A DNA stretch of 64,000 nucleotides from Trichostrongylus colubriformis (Eukaryota; Nematoda; Chromadorea; Rhabditida; Trichostrongylidae), in NCBI GenBank assembly GCA_963978905.1, contig OZ022260.1, positions 39,740,259 through 39,804,258 on the forward strand. The letters are read 5' to 3'. Position numbers and translations under genes: made by a program. The notes beneath the pieces are model-generated. The model did not search any database, was not told the origin of the DNA, and saw nothing but the letters and a program-made list of their open reading frames with translations. Position 1 is the first letter of the stretch. Every line of letters begins with the position of its first letter. This document shows positions 23,641 to 35,930 of this stretch, in pieces.

Positions 23641-24426
23641 ATTAGTAAATTATTTCTGTTGCAGATGAGAATTGAGTGCTCGAAAAAAATATTTTCTGTG
23701 GGGGAGAGGTCGGGAGAATACGCTGGGTAAGGGAGAACTTTTGCACCCAGTGGGTCATTCTTCGCCGAGTGATTTCTGAGGTGTGTGGCCTTGCGTTTTC
23801 CTGCAACAGGATCGGCCCTGTTCTATTCGCCATCGCCGGCCACGATTTTTACAACTTCCTATACATTTGCTCCAGATCACAACAGACTCTGCTGTGACTG
23901 GCTGACCAGGTTGCAAGAATTTATAATGGATTACACCTTTACAACACCACCACACAGTTATCATAACCTTTTTAGGGTGAAAGTTGGGTTTAGGAAAAGT
24001 TGTTTGATTAGCATCCTTATCTATCCAGACTAATCCCCTTTTGCTGTTATCGTAAAGAACCCATTTTTCATCCACAGTTATAATACGTTTTACGAATGGC
24101 TTGTTTTTATGGCGAACTAGGAGATTAGAGCAGGTGTCGAAAGTGCCAGACGCTGCTCATCGGTCAGCTCATGAGGCACCCAATTCGACATCTTCTTCAA
24201 CTTGCCGATTTCCAGCAAGTGTCTGGCCACTGTAGACTAATGTATGCCTGTGTCTTCTGCTAACGTACGAGCACTCGTCTCCCGATTTGCTTCGTCGGCT
24301 CTCCTTAAAACTTCATCATTATGCGACGACATGCGGCCACGACCCGAATTCTCTTCGAGATCAAAATCGCCAGAAGCAAATTTTTTAAACCAGAGCTTCA
24401 CTGTACGTTTGCAAGGACAATTCCTT
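23640..24426 (-). pseudogene. Mariner transposase relic
   Basis: Reading the minus strand: a helix-turn-helix segment with WFKKFASGDFDLEE near 24380, DEKWVLYDN near 24065 (first catalytic Asp region kept), LLQENARPH near 23800 (second Asp replaced by Glu), and SPDLSPTENIFF near 23710 (third position Glu). Several stops and frame changes separate these blocks, so it cannot encode a full transposase. The N-terminal end is cut by a TTAA-type repeat at 24426. Confidence 0.75.
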
Positions 24427-24620
24427 TTAAAGACACCAGGAGGAGGTAATTTTGGCTTACTGTAGAACAGACGTAGTGTGGACGAGTTTGAGTGGCCGCC
24501 ATTGCACAAACTCGCCAATTTGACGCCTTGGCATGGTGCCAAAAGAAGATGTTTTTATTATAACTTTGTTTTTCCTTTACTTTTTACTTTGTTCTTTCTT
24601 ATATCGTTTCTAGATGTACT
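24427..24620. repeat. TTAA-type MITE fragment
   Basis: TTAAAGACACCAGGAGGAGG and the next ~190 bp match 11552-11750 collinearly (GACGTAGTGTGGACGAG, GGCCGCCATTGCACAAACT). Interrupted downstream by a foldback element. Confidence 0.6.
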
Positions 24621-24895
24621 TACGGGTCAAATACGGGGGGAAGGGGAGAGAGGGGGGGGGGGGGGGGGGAGGAGACGCAAAATTTTCACCCACGTCAAAG
24701 CTTCTTTCCCTTCCTAGGGTTAGGCTAAAGCAGATGAGACCTATGCTTTGACAGATGCTTTTTAATGTGGGAGGAGGGGATATCAGTTTTAGCCTAAGCC
24801 TAGTAAGGGAAAGGAGCTTCGACGTCGACGCAAAGTTGCGTCTCCTCCCCCCCCCCCCCCCCCCCCGACTTTATTTGACCCTTCTGAGATTTTAA
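24620..24895. repeat. Foldback with poly-G and poly-C tracts
   Basis: GGGTCAAATA followed by a long G run and GGAGACGCAAA... mirrors ...GCGTCTCC, a long C run and TATTTGACCC. Arms are about 100-110 bp with a diverged centre. Confidence 0.7.
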
Positions 24896-25485
24896 GGTAT
24901 AGAAATGCACAATTAAGAAGATCCATAAGTAAACAAGTGAAATATGTCACTAGAAAACAGTCTAAAGAGGAAATAATTCAAAAATAAGGTTACATAAGGC
25001 CGAAGACAAGCTTTAAAATGAACGAAGCGTGGCTCGGCCATGGAAGCTTGCAGTTCGGATGGAAGCGCGCCCTGGGGGCAAATAGCGCCCTATGGCGCGT
25101 TTTTCAACGCCAGTTTCGTTACACATTGTATCTACCGAACCCATATGTTTGTTTTCAGAAGCCATTGTTTTTGTAAACGTTATTCCGCCCTTGCCCCCCT
25201 CCCGGTGCCTTTAAAAACACTGCTAAGATTACGGGCTGCCTCCGCTGCGGATGATTCCAATTTAAATTGGTAAAGCATGATGACTCGATAGTCGCGTCGG
25301 CTCATGAGTATACGCAGCCGTGGAAAAGGCCGGCCGGAACAATCAGAGCGACATTCATAGAATCTTCAGAAAGAGCAGAAAAAAACCTACCAAATGGAAT
25401 GCCTGGCTTTCCTTGAAATGGAATAGTTCAGGATAAAAAATCTACTTATTTATACATACCTTGAAATAGAACTTAATTCTGCGAC
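24896..25485. other. No gene recognised
   Basis: 25080-25210 resembles 6150-6240. Otherwise nothing supportable. Confidence 0.4.
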
Positions 25486-26600
25486 AACCTAATAGATAGA
25501 ACTTTTTCATCTCTACAGAACGGTACTACTTTTATCATATCGCTTCACTTTTTGCTGTTTTTAAGGCTCACAAATGCAGTACTCGCAAAAGGGTGCACTT
25601 TGTTATCTCCTCTTCCTCGCCTACCTTCGAGTTTGAAGAGAATATCCAGGTATGTATTCAACAGAGCTTTTTTTGCTCTACAAGACGGTACCACCCTTCT
25701 TTCTTATCCTCTCATATTTTTTGCATGTAGGATTGTTTCCACTTTTTTCAGTTCAAAATTGCATAATGAAAATGAATTTTTTTTTGGCAGAGAATTTTGT
25801 ATCATTCGATAGAGCTCTCTTCGCTTCACAAGACAGTGTTTACGGTATTGTCAAATAAATTTTCGACATTTTTAGGTCATTTGAAAGTCGACGAAATCGA
25901 GCATTTTGGCACATGGTGTCAAAAATGCTCGATTTCGTCGACTTTCAAATGACCTAAAAAATGTCAAAAATTTATCCGAGCAAAAACCGTAAACAATGCC
26001 TTGTAGGGCGAAAAGAGCTCTAGCGAATGATACAAAACACTCTGCCGAAAAAATTCATATCCATTATGCAATTTTGAATTGATAAACAGGTGGAAGCTTA
26101 TTTCTGCATGCTGAAATATGAGACTATACAAAAGAAGAGTGGTATCATCTCGTAGAGCAAAGAAAGTTATATTGAATGCATATATGCACATATTCTCCAA
26201 TCTCGATGGTAGGCGAGGAAGAGAAGATAACCAAAGTGCACACTTTTGTGAGTACTGCATTTGTGAGTCTTAAAAACAGCAAAAAGTTGAGCGATTTGTC
26301 TAAAGTAGTACCATCCTGTAAAGCTGAAAAAGCTTATCTAAAACATATGCGCATAAATTTTTTGATTTCGATGGCAGACGAGGAAGGCGAAGTGTCGAGA
26401 GTGCCAAATTTTGCCTTCAGCTCATTTCATTTCCAAACCTCATACATATTAGTTAGTCGAAGAAATTAAAACAGATAGTAGCGCTTTGTGGAGCAAAGAA
26501 AGCTCTATCGAAAACGTATATAAGCTTAGACGAAAGATGAAGGAAACAATGTGAAAAAAGTGGTTAAAGAAAACCGCGGGAATTATTCCTCAACCCAATA
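25486..26600. repeat. Long foldback, centre near 25922
   Basis: Left arm 25490-25915 and right arm 25925-26340 are inverted copies. The inner block GTCGACGAAATCGAGCATTT is exact, and outward blocks include TTGTATCATTCG and CGCCTACCTTCGAGTTTGA-like stretches. The right side continues into the repeat related to 22101-22400 and ends at CCTCAACCCAATA, where a mariner has inserted. Confidence 0.65.
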
Positions 26601-26602
26601 TA

Positions 26603-27494
26603 TTAGGTTGTCCCAAAAGCCTTGTCATATTTCCCCAAAAAAAATCAGTAACTCTTGTTCACTTCGAGGCAGATCCAGGCGGTTCAGGAATATGGTGGAA
26701 CGTTCCCTAAGCTTTCTAGGAAAATTCATATTGACCCACCAGATCCCGTGGAGAGAGCTACAATGCCCGTTGTCGATACCCACCCAACTCGCGGTGTCAT
26801 CTATTATGAGCGATCTTGCGGCACCCAAACGACGGAAGCTTGCCACTCCATCAGCGCTGCATTGGGCAAGGGATGTGTGAGCTACGTGATCGTGCGCCGC
26901 TGGTTCATCAGCTTCAGCAACGGCGAGATTGACATGAAAGACAAACCACGCTTGGGACTGTGCTGGTTCTGGGACGAGGAAGGAATGCTTTTCCGCGAGG
27001 TGCTGGTGCAAGGCGAGACAGTCACCGCTACCATATGCACGCACCAGCTCCAGCAGCTCCCCGTCGCTGTTCGAGAAAAGCGCCGAAAAAGGTCCGCGGT
27101 CACCCTTCTACATGACGACGCTCGCTCCAATTTCCTCCGATTTCGCGAAAAGTGCCCAGGCCAAGCTACAGGAGCTCGGCTGGGATATCCTGCCCCACCC
27201 GCCATACACTCCAGACATTGCCCTTTCTGAACACCTTAACCATCTTCTCGAATCCTTCCTGGCCAAGAGAAAATTCGTTGATTATGACTTGCTTGCGAAG
27301 GCGATCGCTGACTTCTTCGACTCTCAGAACACAGAGTTCTGGGAAAAGGGAATCAACGATTTTCCTATAAAGTGGCAGAGGGTTGCCGATAACAATGGTC
27401 AATACTTTGTTGCCTAATTATTATTTGTTGGACGAAAAAAAAAATAAAAAGTGATGATCGAAAAAAATATGACAAGACTTTTGGGACAACCTAA
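26603..27494 (+). mobile_element. Mariner-family transposon, internally deleted (892 bp)
   Basis: TIRs TTAGGTTGTCCCAAAAGCCT and the complement of AGACTTTTGGGACAACCTAA, about 30 bp with one mismatch, flanked by TA on both sides. Inside on the + strand: HTH segment with RRWFISFSNGEIDMKDKPR (about 26905), then WDEEGML, LHDDAR (about 27110, second catalytic Asp kept) and, after a frame change, LPHPPYTPDIALSEHLNHLL (third catalytic residue Glu instead of Asp) to ...NNGQYFVA stop at 27417. The linker and the segment with the first catalytic Asp are deleted. Non-autonomous. Confidence 0.85.
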
Positions 27495-29170
27495 TATAAG
27501 CGGCTCAGTGTTGTTAGTGTGTGTGTCTGTGTGTTTGACCTGAAGTTCACAACTCACGTACCAGTAACCATAGGACCTTGATTTTTTGAGATCTAGGGGG
27601 ATGACAAGGGAACATCAACGTTGGTTGTAAAGAACTGATAAACGTTTGCTTCAAACTTTGTAGCAGAGGGAAACGTGTACCATAATATGATTCGTGTGGT
27701 GCGCACCTTCGAAGTCAGGGAAAAAGGACTATCCAATACATTCTGAATAATGTCCAACTTTTTTCTTTGCAATTTGTAAGGTTTCTGTAGTATTTTTTGA
27801 ATTTGAATTCTTTCTCATTATGTTTAGTTCGATTAATCCCTTTAGGTTAGCGAAGAAATGAGTTTGGTTTCGATCACGTGCCGTCATTGTCTAACTATTT
27901 TTGATTGTACACGGTTTCTGCGGTCTCTTTTAACTGAAATTCCTTTCTGGAATACCAGCCTTGCTGGTGCTCAGCACCCCCTCTCATTGATATGGCAGAG
28001 TGGAAAACGGGCTTACTCAAAATAGCTGTCAGTAAGCGAGGATCACGTCTATTCGCATTATTACATTATTACGTTATGTGATGCGCGCTCCAACTAGTCT
28101 GATGCTTACATAGGCTTTGTTGAAGAATGCCAGCTCAAGGTGCCAATCTACAGCTTCACAGATTCGTAGGTCAGCGGGTTTCAGTATATCGCTTGGATGT
28201 GTATAGTTACGTCGAAGTTTTGCGCTGATGCCGCGGGCGAGTGCAGTTGTCTCTTTGCGAGTGATCGCATACATCTACTTCCGAAGTTTCACGCCTGCGC
28301 AAATTATTCACTATATAGAGAATTACTATTATGTTATCATTAGCTTTTTTACGTACAAAAGTGTATTTCTACTTCGTTTTGAGCATTATACATATTTCCA
28401 TTGTTAACCTTTGAAGTGTTTGTTTGAAAACTTTTGTTTTTGAAGTATTTCTAAATTTTTATGGGCTGTCGAGTCAGGGTACATCCACCAGGGCAATTCT
28501 GGCCTAAGCCTGGAGGGGAAGGAACCTTTTCCTTTGATCACTTGGCAAAAAATGTATACGCTTGAGTGTGCAGTCTGACCCCACGGAGATTCTCAAATGT
28601 GCATCTTGAGACAGCAAACTGAGGGCTAGTGCTGTGGGAGCCCTTCAAAACCGGTGGCAGTTCGCGCCAATTTGCGCTGACAGTGCCGCAAAGCGAAATT
28701 CCGACATGACGATATGTATCCATATCGTTTGGAAGTTATTAATCTATGGATTCCTTTTGTAATTCAGAAAATTTAATCTAGGTTGTGTTTCACGGATATG
28801 TTTCGGCTTTACAGGCTTCGAAGAAAACCATTGGCCAAATAGTTGGTCGGATTAATTAATATTCAGTTTAATAATGTTGTAATCTTTGAAGCTCAGCAAA
28901 AGGCTATCAGTAGTTGCACTAAAGTTGTCGTGATCATATGATCGTTTTGAAATGAATATTCGAGACTAGAAGCAATAATCGGTAACCGAAATCGAAGGCG
29001 CGACGTAGTGGTCTGTATTCGCATCTCCCACGCATCTCTTCGAACTACGGCATGAACCTTACGAGTTGGTTGCTGTGGAAATGACATTGTTATCTCGTAG
29101 GCTGTATTTGATTCGTTCATGATGATGTTAAATGATCGAAACAACCAACAGCAGCAATCAAGTGAAGCAA
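27495..29170. other. Dispersed repeats, no gene
   Basis: 27500-27850 is collinear with 12640-13060. 28555-28720 shares the GCGAAATTCCGACA motif block with 18650-18720. 28930-29140 resembles 10430-10620. No credible exons. Confidence 0.45.
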
Positions 29171-29730
29171 TCCCTACTACATATAAAACGCTTCGTCTGG
29201 CTGTCCCTCCGTCCTCCGTCTGTCACGAAATTAGATACTATGTGAAAAACGGCCTGTGGAGGTGGGGATAAGTTTGGGATGCGTCGGACATGGGAGAAGA
29301 AGTAAAGAGCACACATCGACGAAGTTAAGCCCCGCCCACGACGAGCGGAGGGTGCCCTGGAGTGTTACATTTTCAGAGCGAAAATCGCAAGTTGGGTTCC
29401 AATATGGCCCTCGCTAAATGGGTTCCAACATGGCCCAAACGCGGGGGAAAGGTGGATCGAGATCAGGAATGACTTCCTTAGAGCATGAATGAGGCCTGGA
29501 CTCATTGGGCGAAGCGCACCCTGAGTGGGGATTAATATAACAAATATGCAAAGCTCGGTTCCAACTCAGCCTTGAGAGCAGGAAAAATTCGGCAGAAATG
29601 ACCAATGTCCAAGTTATCTCAGACCCTCTCGAATTGACAGGAAACCCGCCATCAATGGGCGGGGCGTGATTGGTAGTGGGCACCGAGTAATATAAAAAAA
29701 ACAATTCCGATCGACCCGTGAAGCCCATGA
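29170..29730. repeat. Diverged copy of the 268-bp repeat family with its head
   Basis: TACTACATATAAAACGCTTCG then CTGTCACGAAATTAGATAC matches the head of the array at 59615. The following 450 bp are two diverged units (CCCGCCCACGACGAGCGG, GGCGGGGCGTG). Confidence 0.6.
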
Positions 29731-29732
29731 TA

Positions 29733-30917
29733 TTGGGTTGTCGAAAAAGTTTTTTCTTTTTTTGGAGCAATTCATTTCTACACTTTATTACAAAACACAG
29801 AGCATACTATGAAACAGGGTAATCACCATCTTGTTCTACCACTCTTCGCCACCTTTCAGGCAAATTTGCTATGCCATCCGCATGGATGGGCGGAGGTGGT
29901 GTAGTGACAGGTGGCGCGCACCCCACTTTCACGGTGCGGAGATCAATTAACGCATCAACGCCCGCCCAGGCCGACCAAACCTTCCATCCCTCCGGGGTCG
30001 GTAAATTGGTACCAGACTCGTCTGGGAGGATAAAAGCACTGACTTGTACATCGGCTGGCCACCGCAAGTCATTGTATAGGCCACATCACATTCACCAGCC
30101 ATCACGAGTCTGAATGGAACTAGATGTGCGGCGCATCCCACAGAAGGGATTGATTAACGCCAAAAAAAACTTTATCCTTTAAACTTTAAACTTTATCCGC
30201 ATGGAGCTGTTCTGGCTTTGATTTGAAGAAGTTGCACCACACCGTTCCATGTCATCTTCATTATTGAAGGTTTTTATTTGAATGGTGTTAGATAGGGAAA
30301 GGAAAAGATGATAATTCGATGGAGCAAGTTTAGGGCTATGAGGTGGATGGGGCAGCACTTTCCATCCGAGCTCGAGAATTTTTTGGCGAGTCTCTTTTGC
30401 TATATGTGGGCGAGCACTATCGTGCAGGAAAAGAATCGTGTCATGGTTCGGACGTTTCTCTGTGATTTTCGCTTCCAGAATATACGGCTGCTGACAGTAT
30501 AGGTCTGCTGTTAGTGTAGTGTTACATACAAGTCAGCACCCGCAATCGTTCGTTGTCGACCTCAGATGGGGGTCCGGATCGGTCAGAATCTTTGACGTTG
30601 TAGTTGCCTTCTCGAAAGCGTTTGAACCAAAGTTGTACCACAAATACAGGCATTGAACCCTCCCCATATGCAGCGTTTATACACAATTGGACTCGGTTGC
30701 TGAGAGGCTACATTTAAAATTATATAGTAGAAGGCCCCGAAGGTACTCCACTGATATATTTTGTCGAAAAAGGTAATCCGCGAGAGGAAAGACAATAATG
30801 CCTATAAATGCCTGTGAAGTTGTACTACATGTATATGTACAAAAGAAATTGCTCGAAAGCACTTGTGCGGGAGAAAAGCACGTCCTAAAAAAACAAAAAT
30901 TATTTCCGACGACCTAA
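29733..30917 (-). mobile_element. Second mariner-family transposon, minus strand, carrying a SINE
   Basis: TIRs TTGGGTTGTCGAAAAAG and the complement of CCGACGACCTAA, flanked by TA at both ends. On the minus strand the relic transposase shows VVQLWFKRFREGNYNVKD (about 30640), LHDSARPHIAKETRQKILEL (about 30430), LPHPPHSPKLAPSNYHLF and a C-terminus with RWRRVVEQDGDYPVS (about 29830). The segment with the first catalytic Asp is deleted, later Asp positions are Ser/Asn, and frames shift. A SINE interrupts the 3' part. Confidence 0.8.
29886..30194 (+). repeat. tRNA-derived SINE, copy 2, inserted in the mariner (309 bp, 10-bp TSD)
   Basis: ATCCGCATGG occurs directly before (29876-29885) and after (30195-30204), so the insertion boundaries are exact. 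The head contains TGGTGTAGTGACAGGTGGCG (A-box region); the tail ends in CTTTAAACTTTAAACTTT. Removing it restores a continuous mariner transposase 3' end. This fixes the full length of the family. Confidence 0.85.
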
Positions 30918-32266
30918 TATTATGCGCATAGTAGTGGCTCCAGGAAACTGTTGAATGCTAAAATAAGCGAAAGGGTAGTAAAAATGGTGTTCATGATAAA
31001 ATGAATCCATTGAATCACAATCAACGTAGTAGCAAGGTGTTATGCTTGCAATGTGTTCAACCTGACGAACCACGAGCATTAGGGGAGGTCTTAGGCTGGA
31101 ATTGTCCCCTCCTGGTATCTTTGATGTAGGTCATACGCGGTGTGAGTTTCCTACTGTTTACATAGGCAAGCATTTGTGTCCTTGTTGGCCAGTTGGTTGT
31201 TATAGCGAGATCAGGCCGTGCCGTGCTGGAGACAATTTTCCTACAAGTCATGCATTGTTGGTTGATCGCAGTCGCGGTTTTGGAAGAGTCCTGCGGTGCA
31301 GCAATTGCAGCTCTTCAAGATTCAAGAGTGTCTTCGTCGGCCGTGTAATATCCGCCGTTTTCGTGTCTTTCGTTACTGATGTTGGTAGTGTAGTATTCGT
31401 TGCTATAAGCATCAGTTCGACCATGGACTTGCGTTTCATTGAGAAGACGGGGTATCCAACGTTTTGTTCAACTGTTTTTGACCATCCCCAGTTCATTGGG
31501 CGCAATTCCCCCGGAGGCTAAATGAGAGGGCACTCGCGGGGAATCTTGACATGGTCCAATTTCTGTACTTCACCAGACAACGTTTTATACACCCGCTTTC
31601 CAAGTAGGGAATGGAGGTCACTGGTGTCGACATTGCTTATATCCTTTTTCTTCAAATTTTCCCACCCACTCTGTAATTCTGGGAGAGCCCAATACCACCC
31701 AACATTTAGTCTGACTCACTGCGTATTTCAGCTTCGCTTCCGCCATTCGCTGTTATGTTAGATAATTTCGCGATGGTATCGTTCAGTGAAGTTTTTCACT
31801 ATTCATCTTTGGCCATGTTGGCCATATTGGTCAGTGTATTAGTTGGATGTACCAGCTCTAAACCAAAACTGAAGCGGGGTTTCTTGCTCGCTTACTTTTC
31901 CTACAGCATATAGATGTGTAGGCAGGTTTGAATGGGATGACCTAGTACTTTGTCAGCCGTTCACGACTGTTTCCACCTTGTGATCCTTCCGGGCTCACTA
32001 TAGACACGTCATCTGCGGTTCAGGACCACACCTACTAATCCAGCATTTGGATGTAGACTCTAACACGTAGATCTCATTTGCTCTGGCAATGGTCCCCAGC
32101 CCTCGTCTGTTCGTCCGTATGTGATGAATGCAGCCGCCCTCTTTGCACATCACTGGCGATTGCATTCACTCACGTCGTGAGCTCTCACTGCCAAAATGCG
32201 CTCCAGGCTCCATTGATGGATGTGTGTACAACAGATACTTGCTGCATTTGCTACACTTCACATGTA
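30918..32266. other. No certain gene
   Basis: 31057-31761 has overlapping frames on both strands (a 139-codon + frame, shorter minus frames) but no recognisable domain and no splice-consistent chain. Possibly old retroelement sequence; not assigned. Confidence 0.35.
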
Positions 32267-32396
32267 TAAGGTCGTTCGGGAAGTTTTTGCGGTTCCGAAT
32301 GTTCCATTTTCTGAAAGTTTTCGGTTCTTCCCTGAGGTTGTCTATACCATATTGATGCCCGCTTATGGCTGTCTACAAACATGGTACATCTGTACC

Positions 32397-32692
32397 TTAA
32401 AGGAACCGGAAAGAGTCCGTAACAAGAGGAGGATGCAAAGAAATGAGCATTTTGTAACGAACACTGAAGGTTAGAAGCGATAATCGCTGAAAAAAACCCG
32501 GATTCAAAAGCGCGACGTGCGGTGTGTATTCGTCCCATTCGCATCTGAGTTGTCCGCTGTAGGAAACGGGCCGCGGGCCAACGTTAGTTGTAGGCGTCAG
32601 CTTGGCGAGTTTGAGCAATGGCGGGCACTCACACTCGTCCGAACCACGTCTGTTCTACCGTAGGCCAAAATTACCCCTTCCGGTGTATTTAA
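32397..32692. repeat. TTAA-flanked MITE (296 bp)
   Basis: Left TTAAAGGAACCGGAAAG, right CTTCCGGTGTATTTAA: TTAA on both sides with inverted ACCGGAAGG-type ends. Inverse-orientation relative of 11552-12015. Confidence 0.7.
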
Positions 32693-32957
32693 AATGAATT
32701 TCAAAATATTCTAGAGTCTAGAACCAAGTGGTTAAACGGCAGCTCCATGCCATGTCTCTGCTTCTCCGGCTCACAAATGACCAATTTCCTAAGCACATCG
32801 CGACATATTATGGGAATCGGATTTGTATAGGGAAATCGACGACAATCTGCACGACGGTTGGAGGAATGTGTGGTTTGTAGCGGTGGCTCGGAAGCATGGC
32901 GGCGGAATTGTTGTCTTCGGCTGTTTTAATCCCCTTTGCTACATCCAGGAGAAACTA

Positions 32958-33854
32958 TTAGGTTGTAAGGAAAGTTTTGGCCGGTTTTTGAAATTTCAAC
33001 TTCGAGAGATCATAACTCGGCTCAGAGTGCATCTTTCCTCACAGAATGAGCACCATTAGATTTGTTACACTCTTGGCAACACTATGCATTCCTGAATATC
33101 TCAATTTGATAAAGGGCTGATAATTTATATTGCGCGAAATGAAAAAAAGTCGACTCCAAATCGCCACTCTTTCTAAACACACTGCTACTGAAGGAGCTGG
33201 CCAGATGTTTTGGGAAGTGGGGCATAGTTAGCGCTAGATCTGATGAACATGATAGACGAGTAAGGGCCTTACCCTGCAACTGTTCAATTAGTGGAAGAGG
33301 ATTTGTGAAAAATGCGCTTGCGCATGACTGCGTTGAGGGGTCCGCGGCACCCATTTTTTTGGATTTTTCCAAATCAAGGCCACTTGAGGTGGTCAACTAA
33401 GGTTACTTGTTGAGGGCCAATACTTGTGGATATCCCCTGCAAATATGGACGCTCATCGCCTTCTGCATTTTTAGTTGAAGCGATTTGATCAACTGAAAAT
33501 CCAAGCAGCTCGTACTCATTTCTGCACTTCTGAAACCAGAGACAATGTGGTCCATCCAGTGAATCACCCCGTCCTCTTGCAGTATTCACATTTGTGGTCA
33601 CCTTCGCTGGGACTCGGCTAAATAAGAACTCTTGAAGTGAAGTAATCTTAAAAGTGCCATTTTCGCAGCACTTTAGAATTTCCCTAATAATTCGAAAACC
33701 TTGTGGCATTCCAAATAAAACATATATTCAGAAAGAGCAACTTTTTGTCTATCTCACGAGCATAATATGTCAGCTGATTCATGTTGACGCGCTCTGATAT
33801 TCAAATTTATCTTGTGAACGCGAAAAAGCGGCCAGAACTTTCCTTACAACCTAA
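32958..33854. mobile_element. Non-autonomous TTAGGTTG TIR element (897 bp)
   Basis: TIRs TTAGGTTGTAAGGAAAGTTT and the complement of AACTTTCCTTACAACCTAA, with TA outside both ends. The terminal TTAGGTTGT matches the mariners in this window, so it was probably mobilised by a mariner transposase, but no transposase sequence is visible. Truncated copy at 8745-9450. Confidence 0.75.
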
Positions 33855-34317
33855 TAGTATGGCTGCAAGATACTTTGAAGAGCCCTCGAGATGCATAGCC
33901 CAGGAATGCGTAATATATGGGGACCTACATTCACTTGATAACGCATGGCACCATGTTGCACAACAAACCTGAAAAAGTTGAACGAAAGGGGCTACGAAGC
34001 TATGCTGGTCCCACCATACGTAACCTGCCTCATCGATTACCATTTCATCAAACGGCTGGACAGCGTTCATCAGGAGAAACCCTTCAAGACTTAAGAGGAT
34101 CTGAAGCGGCCTCCAACGAATTCATCGTTTTTAGTTAAACAGTCTGGGTAACCGGAATAAGCAGGCTTGCATCTGTTAATAATAGTACGATCCTTATGGT
34201 CCTCATCTCGATTAATAAAATTCCGAATGGGTCGAGATATGCGTATCTGAAATTGAAAATTCATCTTGAATCTTCATCGTGAAAATTGAAAAATGAAGAA
34301 CTCTCCGAACGGCCTAA

Positions 34318-35930
34318 TATCTTGTCACTTTCCTTCATCAGTTGCAGTCAATTATTTGCGGTGCTCCGACATGCGGAATATTGAAAATTGGGTGCATTCG
34401 TGGAAGCTTCTAAATCAATCCTGTGCCATGCGTTCATATACCACACCATTCCCGCTGCGTTAATGCAGCGACTGGGTGCAACTGCTGACTCGTCAGATGT
34501 TGTTAGGAAAAGGCCCTGAGCACTATAGTAAAAATTGCATCGTGTTGGTGAGAATCAAGCAGGAGTTCCTGCTTGATTCTCACCAACACGATGGTGTTTT
34601 TCCACTCTCTTCCACTGAATTCCTTCTTCAGCATTGTCGGGGATCCTGGTCATTCGGCAGCACGGAGTAGTTGCCACATCTATCATTTCATGTGTTATAG
34701 TTCCAATTGCGTTCAGGACTGAATGTGAGAGAATTGGTCGTACTTCCAGATATCGTTTAATTTTACTTTGCAGCCCTGCAAGTTCTCTGATAATCATGGC
34801 TTCTGGTGATGAGGGTATGATCGTTGATGACGAAGGGGCGAGAGGCGTTGACGACTTCAAACTTCCTGGTGAGCTGCTCATTTCAATTTCGTCATAATTT
34901 TCTCAGATCATAGGAGTGAAGTGTTAGTCGTCATTCCACTCGATAAGCATATTATTTTATCCTACTCTTATTTTACCAGTTGAACTACCGCACAGTGCTG
35001 CGCAAATCGCACGATGGAATTGAATTTTAGTGTCACCGTGCTTGGATCTACGCGAAAGGCGAAACGGATTTGGCAACATTTGTCTTCCAAGGCTCCCTAT
35101 CAGCCCTTAACAATTGCTATCACTTTTGGTCCACCACCGCTAGGGTCCCTTTACCACCCCATACATCACTTCTAAAATTCAGAGTCCCAGCTTTAGTGCG
35201 ACGCGAGATACGAATTTCATGACAGGCAGACGGACACACGCACAAACACACACAGACGTACTAAGCGAGTTATATATTGTATGTATATGTATGATTGTAA
35301 TAGCATCCACCTCTACCAGAAACCTCATCTACCTTCTCAAAAATTGTATTTAGTGTTTACAACTAACCTACCCATTCAAGCTACAAATATCGTCTTTTTT
35401 ACATATTCAACCTCACAAGGATCTGCCTTTATTCATCGGCTTTTATTTTTTACTCACGGGTGACCTGATCCCAGACTATCCACCGAACCACTTGCCACAC
35501 TTTTGATTCCTTTTACTGCAGCTGATATCGGATCAAGAACGAAATTCGGTGGCCTACTGGTCATTCAAGGCCTGTAATGGTCACTATTTGGGACTTTGGT
35601 TAGTTGGGCATTCCATAGTTTGTTATTCGATCGCATCGTTTGGGAGAATCTGGCTCGCTCGGTAAGCATCTAATTCGTACTGTTGAAAGTAGATCCAATC
35701 AATAACCATTTTTCATTGAGTACATCACGTTTTTCTGGAGATGCACCACTATTCGGATTTCAGACAGTCTAGCGGTCGATACTGATACTGTACGGCTCTG
35801 TTGCTGCTGTACTACATTGGAAAATGGTTCACTTCGCATTATTAGAAATCTAAATCGCATCTTGATTACCCATGTAGTATCAAAAGCAGACGCCATTATC
35901 CAGAAGGCTGGAGAGATTTGGTGGTCGATA
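34318..35930. other. Hairpin and repeat fragments; one minus-strand frame of unknown nature
   Basis: A minus frame at 34881-34555 begins MSSSPGSLKSSTPLAPSSS and stays open 108 codons, but its 3' end runs through a palindrome and no family is recognised. 34976-35010 is an ACCAGTT-MITE-like end and 35080-35270 a unit of the 144-bp repeat family. Confidence 0.4.
34538..34593. repeat. Perfect hairpin, 27-bp arms, 2-nt loop
   Basis: CATCGTGTTGGTGAGAATCA... and its exact inverse meet at AGGA-GT-TCCT. Like the palindrome at 6455 it is perfect, so either recent or an artefact. Confidence 0.85.

Larger units (their letters stand above)
32267..34317 (+). mobile_element. Tc1/mariner-type relic hosting two other elements
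   Basis: Outer ends TAAGGTCGTTCGGGAAG and the complement of CTCTCCGAACGGCCTAA, flanked by TA. Remnants of a + strand transposase remain on either side of the inserts: HGGGIVVFGCF near 32900, DNAWHHVAQQT near 33945, and LNERGYEAML followed by DYHFIKRLDS near 33980-34060, with stops between. A TTAA MITE (32397-32692) and a 0.9-kb TIR element (32958-33854) lie inside. Confidence 0.65.

Noticed and set aside
31057..31761. 139-codon + frame and opposite minus frames
   Set aside because: No recognisable motif on either strand and no splice chain; possible old retroelement but not supportable.
34555..34881. 108-codon minus frame with a Ser/Pro-rich start
   Set aside because: Its end runs through a perfect palindrome and no family, promoter or downstream exon supports it.
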